A stretch of DNA of 64,000 nucleotides from Echinometra lucunter (lineage: Eukaryota > Echinodermata > Echinoidea > Camarodonta > Echinometridae), in NCBI GenBank assembly GCA_029962745.1, contig CM057158.1, positions 13,682,776 to 13,746,775 on the forward strand. Direction: 5' to 3'. Below are positions 48,201 through 60,200 of the stretch, piece by piece (the first letter of the stretch is position 1; every line of letters starts with the position of its first letter). The notes under the pieces were generated by a model, which saw only the letters and a list, made by a program, of their open reading frames with translations, did no database searches and was not told where the DNA came from. The position numbers were made by a program, and so were the translations under genes.

Positions 48201-51200
48201 TGTTGCAATAGGGGCATTAGATATAGGTGCACCTAGTGTTTTAATGTGTGTGCTGACTGCTGAGTTCATGGACCAGAAACATCTTGTGATATTGTCCTAC
48301 TTTGGTTGTTAGACTGAACAAATATTGCACTTAACCAGGGCGCGACAAACCCGCTTGCCCGCTTTCCCGGGGCAAGTGAAAGTCCCGGGCGGGCAAGCAA
48401 ATGTAAAAATCACTTGCCCGATCAGGCAAATGGTGATTTTTACAATAAAAATATACGACATGAAATTAGCCTACGGAAAGGTGGAAAAATCACAATTTCC
48501 CCCATAATCTCAAACCGGCGGAAACCCGAAGTAAGATTAACATGATTTATTGATAAGTTTATGGTCACTTATTGTTCGAAACCGGTCTGTGGAGGCTGCC
48601 ACATTGAAAACAAAAACATGCTAATTCATCGCGAGCAAGTTGTTCCATTCCACTAGATCCCAAACTGACTCGACCACACAAGACTCGATTGCATCATGAT
48701 ATGAACTTGGCCTGAATGATTTCATGCCAACCATAAAATTTAATCAGAAGGGCACTAACGAACTTTGCTTGCAAGTATGGATGTCTATCTTTTAATGATT
48801 TCCGTTCGTTTTTCATTCATTTCTTTCTTCAAAAATATCTTGTCAAGACTTGTCATACTTTTGTATAGCTTCCGTTATTTCTCTTCATGATTACGTGAGT
48901 GAGCTCCTTCGCTCATAAGTAGTTACACCAGGGTAGCGTTTCATGAAAGGACTTGTCGGATGTTTTATCCGACAAAGTCTTTTTTTATCTGACAGTTGCC
49001 ATAGTAACGATGCTTCTCAGCCAATCAAAATCTAGGAAAGATGTCAGATCTGACAACTTGTCAGACGACAAATGTTGATGAAACGCCCCCCAGGGCTAAA
49101 ATAGTGCAATTGCCTCAAGTAGTTTTCACCCATGTCCGCATACAGTGAATATAAATGTGTTTCTCGCCTTGGCTGTTTCATTTGTAATGGCAAGAGTCGA
49201 TCGGGCCAGAACTGAAATAACTCGGTTTGTAGGTCGTACTTGATGATTAAAATGACAATCAGAGGTGAATTCTAGACATTTTAGCATAATAAATTAACAT
49301 CGCCATACCTTCAAACTTTCAAATGTAAAGATAATTCTTTGATTTAGCCATAATTATACATTTCAGGCGTTATTTCTTGAGTTGAAGTGATGTTTCCGAG
49401 TATTTCATAGTCTGTGGAAATTTTAACATTTGTGCAGACTAGAGATTTTATCGTGCGTACATATGAGAAATTGAAACTTGAAACGTGTACATTCCGATCG
49501 ACTTTAATGTCAAAATTAAGAATATGCTCGATGAAGTCACATTTATTCAATAGGAATTACACAATGAAAATCGGGACTTATCGTTCGTACATCTGGTTTA
49601 GTTGATTTTTAGTGCGTATGTCTTGTAACTAAGTTTCTTCCGGGCGCTCGATATTTCAAAATATTGAAATCTGGACGCCTGGCCGAACCCCAAGAAAAAA
49701 ATGTTAGTGTGGAGCCCTGTTTTACCTCTCTTTATTTATTTTTTTTCTAACATTATTCTAGATCTACATGAAGGGAAACTGCCGTTATTTTTTTCTTGAA
49801 CGGTTTTTAAACATTTTGCAAAAAAACGTAAATGACTTAAGCCCTATTTAAAATGATATTTACTAAAAAAATGATAAAAACAAAGGAAATAAAAAAGAAA
49901 ATTCGGGCAAGTTGTTATTCCTTCCGGGCAACCAATTTTTTTCACTTGCCCGACAGGGCAAGTGAAAAAAAATAAATTTGTAGAGGCTTGCACTTAACAG
50001 TCAAAGTATACCTAATTGTTGATTAATTTTTAGTTCATTGATAAAAAACATAACTTAACCATTGTAGAAAAGGTGAAGAAAACATGCAAAAGTTGATTTG
50101 GTAAAAATAAATCTGAAAATACTGAAAGTAGCAATCCGGCTTCATGTTCATGGCCAAGGCAGTGGTACTATGTACAGGTATGGTACTCTGGAGACAGCCG
50201 GCTGCATACTCCGTGGAAGTGCCACTGCTTTAGGCTTGTGACGTCATATACCTTATGGCTAGGTCACAATTCCGTTATTTACTGATTTATGCATCAAATC
50301 AAGTTTGGGCAGATTTCAATTTCTTTTTTGTGGCAGTCAGTAATATTTTCTTTCCGTAATCTAAAAATTAATCAATTAATCATTTCCAGTAATCATATAC
50401 TGAGGTATACTTTGACTATGTACATGTAGTGCAATTTCTTTTTTTTAATCAAACAATCAGAATGGGATAAAATCACAAGATGTTTCTGAGGCCTGTTTCT
50501 CAAAACTGCCAAAAGTCCAAGTTCTTGGACTATCGACAAAGACTTGTGTTGTAGGATTAACACATGTTTCAGTGGGATGTCCCAGAACTAAAGACTTATG
50601 ATGATTTCAAGAAACAGGCCCCTTGTTCATAGTTTTTCAAGAACTCAGTGTGTACATAATTTATAGGTGTACCCAGATCTAACGCCCCTATGTGTATGAC
50701 AACAGTGGCTTCTGATCTATCGAAATAGGGGCAATCATGATAATGATAGCATTTATTGTTTTTTTCAAATGTGCATGTACCACTGGTATGAGTAGGGATT
50801 AGCGACAATGAAAGCGCAAACCCTATCATTGTGAAGCCTTGGACCTCTGTTATGACTTATCTATTCTTTGCACCCACAGCTCACATCAGAGATCCAGCAG
50901 GCCAGCCTCACTCTATTCACAATCTGAGACTGATTGTGAATGAGATGAACACTCAGCCTCCCTCAGCAGCCATTCATCGCAAGCTTTGTCATGATGCTGT
51001 CCAGAATTCACAAGTCCTACCAACCGAAGGCAGAGCCAATGTGCTGACTGTAGGTTCCTATGATCTGCAAATTAGTGGTAAGTTTATGGACTCACCACCA
51101 TAATGAATGATAGCTGCCTGAAGTGTTAGTTTGCTAATGTCTGAAGAAAGCCTTTTTAAAATGCTTTTCTGCAGTTGATTACTCTATTTCACTTGTGATA

Positions 51201-54200
51201 ATAGTATGTATTTGTTATACACTGGAGTTATTGGAAAATTCTCAATGAAATTTCTTTTTGGTTCTAACGTAGCAGAAAATTTTCTGCTAATGCCTAAACT
51301 GTCAAACTCGGAAAAATAATGAAGATTTTCTTAAGTGCTGCCACTACAGTGAAGCCTTTCGATCTTTTAATGTAAAATACACCTGTAGAGTTGTCAGTAT
51401 AAATAATTTGCAGATTTTCTGTTAGTTTTATATTTTCTTTCTGTTTTTTTGTTGTTGTTTGTTTAAATTTTAATGGTGAGGCTAAGGTTGGAGTGTAAAT
51501 TGTCACTGCAAATGTGAAATAATTATCTTTGATACCTTTCACCCACAGCCTCTACTCCATGGTATGAAGCCTACAGGGAGAGTGTTTTGCAGAACATGGC
51601 GACATCTGACCATGAATTCATCAGACATTTTGTTGCCTGTATCCTTTAATCAATTCTGTAAGGATTATTTCATCAAAATGCTATGATTCATATGGCAGTA
51701 TTTCAGAAATTTGATCTTGTGTGACGTTTGTGTAGAAGTTGGAAAATGGCCAGTGCTGCCTAAAATTTCAACATAAATGTCAACTCCTTATCTGATATGC
51801 GGAAGGTGGTATGGCAGTTCTTTAACCCTAAAAAGACTGGGGGGGGGGGGCCTAAAAGGCCCCCTCAACATGAACTGCGATTATTTTGTAACACTTAAAG
51901 ATTTCGCACTGATGTTTCATGAATTTTTTTTTTTAGAGTTTTTGCGCAACTTTTGATACCGAATTTGCATGCCCCGCATGTACGATTACAGAGTTACATC
52001 ACGTTTTCACATGGCATGTCAAGAAAAATTCAATATTTTGCATTCGTTTGTGTGTGAAGTCAATGGGGACTGGAATAAATATTACAGATACTGTTTTCAA
52101 ACTATATTTTCATTGGATTCTTTTTAGTTAATGTCATTAGTGAATACAAATAACTCTTCTAGATCATAAAACATTGAAATACATTAGATTAAAAAACAAA
52201 CAAATACATAAGACATGAAAAACAAAGAAATACATAATGAAATAATGCAAACAGAAGAAACGCATGCATATATTTAATTACTAATTTGCATAAGTGTATC
52301 ACATAATTCAAACATGAAATAACACAATTTGATAATGAACACCTTCTTCTTACATATGACAACCTTGAACAGGGATTTCTAGATTATAATGGACACCTAA
52401 ATATAAAAAAACCACAAATTTTCGAAAAAAAAATTGCATATTCGCATGATTAATTAAGAATATCTGTAAAAATAAGAGTAATAATATTAGTTTGACTATG
52501 CATTCATGTAGAAAACATAATGAACTATGTGTATACAAAATTGGGTTGCAATCGGACAATCAACAGCCGAGATCTGGGGGAGGGGCTCCCCCCCCCCCCA
52601 GTTTTTCCAGCCCCCAAAATACCCCAGTCATTTTAGGGTTAAATACATATTGTCTCTTTCCCCAGTGCTTTTTCTAAGGCAATATGCAGACATACACTCT
52701 CACTTGGTGGGGTTATATAATTATGCATTTGATGATAGCTGACAATTTCTGTCATATGATCCCAAGAAATGAGATGATTTTGATAATTCCTTGACTTAGT
52801 GATCGCAGGTATGCTAGTAGTATCGACGGGTCATGCAGACCCTATGGATCAGTTTGTCAAGTTATCCCAACAGCAGCATCATCTTCAGCACACCTCTACT
52901 GCTAGCCATCCCAAGTGGCTATGTCCAAACATCTTCAAGTACTATGTACTGCTCCATGACAACTCAGAGGGAGAAGAAGAAAAGTGAGTCGGAAGAGGTC
53001 TATTTTGAATTACCAAGATACTGACTGTTATTTGCTTGCATCTATAAAGAAATTGGAGGGGGGGGGGGTGACTATAAAAATATATTTTGAAGAAACACTT
53101 GATGGAAAAATGGGTCATCTCTACATGTATCTTTCAGGGTTGATAGCAATTCGGGCAGCTACCTTTTGACCTTTTGAGGATTCTATTCTATATCATCATA
53201 CCTTAGATTTTAGCTCTCTTTTTCCCTGCCTGAGGTCTGAAAACAAAATCAAGTCACCTACCTTAAACCAATCAGGTACAACATGCTTTAATCAGTTTTA
53301 TCATTTTTGATTTCTTAACTCGGAAAGAAAAAAATCAAGAAAAGATGCACACGAGTATATCTGCATCAAATAAACCATGTAGCTTATTTCGTACTTGTTT
53401 GGATTTATCTGTTGATATCTTTTGTTTCTGTCTCCATTTTGTCATGTTCAGAGCTGATGCAATATATCAAAGCATGAAGTCTACCTATGGCAGCCATGCA
53501 TGTCACCTTCTGAGGATCAATTCCAGAGCAATGACTACCGTAGATGCTGCGTCAGTGACAGCAGAACAGAATTCCATGCCAGATCCATGGAGTCAGTATC
53601 TGAACAAAGTCAACCAACAGGTTAGTTAAACACTTGTCAGATAAACAAGTTAGTTAATTCTAGAGTAATGATTACTGTAGATACTGCATCAGTGACAGCA
53701 GAACAGAATTATATGCATGATCCGAGGAGTCAGTATCTTAACAAAGTCAACCAACAGGTTAGTCGGACATTAGTCAGAACAACAGGTTAGTTCATTTTAG
53801 AGCAACGACTGTTGTAGATACTGCACTGCAAGTTTCATGAGGTTTCAAAAATTTACAAATGGGAACCCCTGCCTTTATAGTCAAGCAGTTAGTCAAACAT
53901 GGGTAATATCAACAAGTTAGTCAGTTAGCAGTGACTTCTGTAGATGCCACATCAGTTACTGCAGAACAGAATTGAATGCCACATTTTTTGGAGTCAGTAT
54001 TGTAACAAAGTCATACCTAGAAGATAGTCAAATTTTATACTGAAGTAGGAGAGTCAAATTTTATCAAATTTCCTTCTGCTAATAATCCTAAAATTGGTGA
54101 TAATTTATCACTGTTGGGGCGACAAAACCTTGTATCTCAAAAGTGTTAAATGTTAAGGAGAGAGAAAAAACATGCCTGCCAAAGCACAAAAAGCAATGGA

Positions 54201-57200
54201 ATCGCCTTTATTTTGGCATCCCGTGGTGGCTTCATTTTTTAGGTAAGAGAGCTAGATTTTGGACGGGACATCACTTGACTGATTATCTGGAGACTTATAA
54301 AAAAAAGTGTTTTTCTGCAAAAAATTTTTAGATACAAGATTTTATCACCCCAGCAACGAATTATGCCACTGCTTGTAGACAAGAATGAAGACTGACTGGT
54401 TTTAGATGAATGCAGATATATATTTAGTGTTTTCTTCTCTTTCAGGAGCCTGTTGAGGTAGATGTAGTACCGGCCAATGATCCCGCTATGTTCCCTGATC
54501 AGGTTACTGAGGGAACTTCGAATGAGAATGTCAGTATGGTACTCACACCTAACAGTTCTGAAGGTCAGTTTATAGGTGAATCAGTTGATGAAGTATTGTA
54601 GCTTCTCTATGTACGTGATTGTTTCAAAGAAGGATATCCAGAGGGGAAATACCCAGGAAAGTTGAAAGGAACTACAAGGTATTTGATTGATTTTGGTGTA
54701 GTTTACAATTCTGAACTGCGTGTAGGGTTGAGACATTTGTTTGTAGTTTATTTTTTCATTTTAAAATTTAGCAGCTTTTTATGTAAAATTTTATTTTGGG
54801 TTTGAAAAAAAATCACTCTAACAAAATATTTCAAAGATTTCAGAAATTAAAGATGGATGTAGATGGAACATGAAACACAAGAATGGATGGATTATGAGGA
54901 TGCTTAACAATTTTACCATCTGAGGAATCATAGCCTCTGCAAAGCGTTGTTACAATGATAATGATAGTGGGTTCTTGTAAAGTGCCTCCAGTCTGTCACA
55001 CCTGACTTTCCTGGCACTCCACTGTTAGCAGGCTTCAGCACTGCTGCCATTAGGGTGCTCTAGCAATTCAAGGAATTTCTTCCTACTGGGTACGCATTTA
55101 CTACACTTGGTTGGAGAGTGGCAAATGTAGTTCAGATTTCTTGCCAAAAGATGTTTGTTATGTTATGTATTATTTCAGTCTGCAAATGATTTTAAACACC
55201 ATACTTCTTTATTTCTTTCTAGATGGTCCTAATGACCCCTCACCTGAGGACATTGTCATGGTCCAGGTGGATACCTCACCCTCAAATGAGGTTATCTCCC
55301 ACCCCTTGGCAGAGGTAAAGACCCAGTCAGACCCACTGACACCCACCCAGACAGATCCCCTGACACCTACCCAGTCAGACCCCCTCACCAATATAAGGAC
55401 AGATCCTCTCATCACAAACAACGCCAACGGGAGTAACTCCATCCCGTCTAAGTCTACTAGTCAGGTGCCCAATGCAGTGAAAGTTACTGGAGGGAGCTCC
55501 GCCACAACCCATGGGGCCTATCTGACGTTGAGCGATCATGATAGGTTGAGGATATTCATCCATGAGTTTGTGGTGCGGGGTCTACTGCCCTACATAGAAC
55601 GCATGATCCGTACACTTACAGAGCAGGTGAGATCTCAAGCATAGCTTAGCTTATAGTAAACCAGGGGGGTGTTTCACAAAGACTAAGATTGACTCAAATC
55701 ACTCTTACCTATGGCAGGCCATTCATGCCACTGTTTGCTTTCACCATTGGTCTCTAAAGGGATGCGCAAATCATTTTCACAAATTTGAAGAATTTACATT
55801 TTTGGTTTTCTTCATCAATGAACTATAAAAAATTGTCAGTTCTGCAGATTGATGACCATGATTTGCAAATACTTTGAGAGATCCATGGTGAAAGAAAACA
55901 GTGGCATGAATGGCCAGCCATAGGGAAGTGCGATTTCAGGCAATCTTAGTCTTTGTGAAACACCCCCAGAATATCTTTGTGAATGGCTTAAGGCTTGTTC
56001 AAATATGAGGAGGGAAACCCCAGTGGCAAACCCTCGCTTTTCTTTTAGTGTTCACATATGGCACGGTAAATAAGCAAGCATTAATGCATCAAAGCTCAAA
56101 TAAGAGAGAGTTTTGCCAAAAGTTTTGCAGACATCATATTAACATCTGGAACGGAGGAAAAGAGTTTTAACTTTAAAACTCGGTCATAATAGAGGTAATT
56201 TCAGAGCAGTTTATTGCACCTGTGGCTGTTCTCTTAGGAAGGTCTACTTTCATGTGTGAAAAAAAAAAAATTAGTTGGCTATTTGGAAGCCTTAAGTTAC
56301 AGCCTGAAGCTGTAGTAGTAGTAGTAGTAGTAGTAGTAGTTCTAGGGGAAAAATGGACCTAAGCCACTCGTGTACTTTGAGTGATTGCAGTGAATAGCTG
56401 CTAATTAATGCTTTCACTACCAATGTATCTTATTTCTTCCTTCTGCAGCTGGCATCAAGGAAAGGAATCCAACGATCATTGTTCAATGTAACCAAGAAGT
56501 TATTCATGGGCAACAAGCAGAATGAGAAGGTCTTATCGGCACCTGTCACAGATTCATCACCAAAGTAAGTGCACCCCTTTAAACTTGATTCCAGCTAGTA
56601 CGAAATAACAGTTTTTGAGGTTCGTCGCTAGAAGATTTGATTTACATGTAGATTGTATGGACATTTTGAAATGAAAATTGGTGTTAAAAATTTTCATCAC
56701 ATATTCAGATGTAGAAAAGCCTCTGCATTTTCATGCAAAGTTTGACATTCTTTCTATACGTTCATATTCATGGATCTCTTTGGGAACAGAATGTATAAGA
56801 AAATGTTACTGCTGTCAGTCTAGATCAATAAAAACTGAAATTATTCAGTTTTGAAAATCTTTGTCCTTTGTGACTCTCATTTGATAGATTCATCAAATCA
56901 ACTTTTGCATTTTGCTCAGTGTGTAAATACAAAAACCAGCCCAATCCATGTTGCATGTTTTTACAAAGATGTTGAAATGAAATTTATCAGGGTATTGTTT
57001 CCCAAAGATCACACTTAAAATAGTCCAACTTTACGTGCAGTATCGCTATTAAAGACCAACTTAGTGCAAGTGTGATTTACATTGGCTGGCTAAGTCTGTT
57101 TCATGAAGTCGCTTTTAGGACAAGACGTTAACGCATGATTTGGTACTTTCGCATGATTTTAAGTCAAACTTCAATCTTTGTGACCCCCTCTCCTCAGATA

Positions 57201-60200
57201 TCTAAGGGAATCACCAGAGATCCAGATGAGACGTCGAGCTGACCTAGCATTCATGGTACAGATGTATGAGATGGCTTACACTTCCTATCATACAGCGAAG
57301 GGTGACTTTGGTAATGACCAAGCGTGGATGCATTATGCAGGCTCATTGGTAACTACAATCAGCTATCTGCCTTCTTCATTTTGTATTTAAACAGGGATGC
57401 CACTTTTCAGACAAAAGTAGGAATTCCTACTTTAGCAATATATTTTTGTCCATAGAAAACACCTTTTTTGTGTACAAAGGGGCCCATTTTAGATGATTTT
57501 CCTACTGTTTTTTTTTTTTATTATTAATTTTAAGTGGCATCCCTGATTTATGTATGATGTGGAAAGGGTATTATTTCACGATTCACTGCCCTACTTTGGC
57601 AGAAGGAAGCAAGTGACAATGATTATGAGTGCCTCAGATGAAGAAAATATGTTTTTGACCAGGGCCCATTGCATAAAACTTACCATAAATAGCATCTTTG
57701 CTATCAATGGTAACTTCCATGGAAACCTTGAATTTGATTGGCTGTTGAGCAATGTTACCATGGTAGTTACTTTTGATGGCAGAGTTACCATTAATGGTAA
57801 GCTTTATACAATGGGGTTCAGGACCTATGTTGTGGAAATTTGTGATCAGAAATGATGTTGTTTGCTGTAACTTTCTTCCTTTTGCTGAAGTTTTCCAAGA
57901 AATTATTTCCACTTGTTTTCTCTTGCAACCACAATATTTTAGAAATAAGTCAATTCATGACTAGTGACTTAAGTTACATGAAGCATGCCCCAAATAAATC
58001 AAATCACCGAAAGAGTAAATTTACATGAAAATTCCACTTGCCTCCTTTTGCCGAAGTAGGGCTGTTTAGCTCATGGCGTATACAGCGCTTGCTTTCACTA
58101 GGTCCTCTTGCCCAGATTACGAAAAGGAAGTATACAGACTATTTAGCATATCCCAAGTTCTCAAATCATCGAGAGGGAACATGTCATTCTGAAGTGATGC
58201 TTCTACCCACTGCCGCCATGCCCTTCTCAAAATGGCAGAGAGTAGTCCACTCTTTCACCATTTTTTTTCGAGGCTTTTTGTGCTTCATTTGACTATCCTG
58301 TTTGTAATGTTGGCAATGAATTACTTTGTGAAGTGATGAGTGGCTCGTGTTAATGCTTGTTGGTCTGTTGTATTTTGGGTGACAAACCAACCAATCATTG
58401 TGTGAGCAGTTGTGTCCTTGAAACTAGAAGCAGAAAATGAAGTTCTAGCCTCCCAGATCTATTTCTTCCATTAAAATGAATTCTATTGGATATCAAACTA
58501 AACCAACTTATTGGTTTCCAATCATTTTTCATGTCAGAATCTATTTGTTGTTTTTAGATATTGACTGGTGTACATCCACCAGAAGGTTTCATCATTTTTA
58601 GATGGCAAATGTTGTGTTACCTACTCTGTTTCCTTACCTCCTCCTGTTGTTCTGTTTACAGGAATTTGCAGCAATATCAGCTTACATGCTTGGCCACATA
58701 CAGAAGTCCTACCCAAGTCATTACATGGAGAATGCAGTCACTACGTATCTAACATCATGCAAGTAAGTTTTGTTTTGTTAAGAGTCACCATTACATTGTC
58801 ATGTAAACTAATTTCTCAGTTCAGTTTGAAATGGGACTTTTCAGAAATTAATAAGCATATGCAGAGAGCTCAAGGAGGACATTTTAAAATAATTTTGCAA
58901 TGCATTCTCACAGTCCAATAGTATGATTTAATTCGTTTATCTAACAAAATTTAATATTGTAAATGATTTCCAGGTTTATTCTTTTTCTTCTCTTGAGTGC
59001 TACTGGAGTATTATTTTATCTTGTGGAATCTGAAGGATTTAATTTTTCATTAACTTCCTCCATTCTCTGCCCCCTTGCCCCACAATGTTTATAAATATCA
59101 CCCTTTCAGAATATGTAGAAACTGCTCTTCCCTATCTTTGTAGGCAACCCCAGTTAGCAACAAGAGCCGTGTTGATAGGAACTGAGATCCAGAAAGCAAG
59201 GCGGATGTTTTCTGAAGCAGCTCTTGAATTCATCAGACTAACAGGAGAGGTGAGTGATATTCACCTGAAAGAACAGATTTCAGACATTTATCATAGAAAA
59301 CTATCATTAAATTAAATTCCTGTGATTTGGCTTATTAATCAAAGATTGTATATCATAAGCTGATATCATCTTTGAAGAATTATGGTTTCATTTACACTGT
59401 GCTTTATTCTTTGTTGAACTGTGGTTGAAATCTATAAGTTTCTCACCAAGAAACAGCAGTGTCATGTATAGACAGAAATGGAACTGTCAAAATGAGTATA
59501 CTCGGTGTTTTATCGCTCTCTTTTTTTGTCCTTGTAGGATTCTGATTTGAGGAGTGCTCTGTTCCTGGAGCAGGCAGCTCATTGCTTCATTAATTCATCC
59601 CGTCCTATGGTTCGCAAGTATGCATTCCACATGATCCTGGCTGGACACAGATACAGTAAAGCAGGCCAGGTAGGTAACCATTAAACATTTTGTATTATAC
59701 AGCTTATAATTTATTATGATTTGTATGTAGTAAAATCAGGTGAAAGTGTTTTGTGAAACCTTTGTATCGTCTGTGGTTACTTTGGATGAACTCATAGACA
59801 TATAATAAATTTACTAGACGAAAAGCAGCATGCATGGATATCATTACGGGACATTTGTTTTGATAAGTTTTGTGTGTTTTACTATTTACAGAGGAAGCAT
59901 GCTTTGAGGTCATATTGCCAAGCACTGCAGGTCTACAAAGGCAAAGGATGGGCTTTAGCTGAGGTGAGTTCACTCATTAAGTATGCTTAAATAATTATAT
60001 TAAAACAACCCCAACAGGTCAAGATATATAGATCAAAATTAGCATAAGAAGGGGGCAACCAAGAAGGTGCGATGGCTTAGTGGTAGAGCAGTGGTCTCGT
60101 AACAGGGAGTATCCTGGTTCAAAGCCAAGCTGATGCACCAAGTCCTTTCCAAGTCCCTTGGAGAGGACTTAGAGCCGTCGGTTCCCTGGTTGCTTACTTA

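Noticed and set aside
53657..53760. Exon 5 copy 2 as a functional extra exon
   Set aside because: The nearest acceptor gives the wrong phase and a stop codon after about 18 codons.
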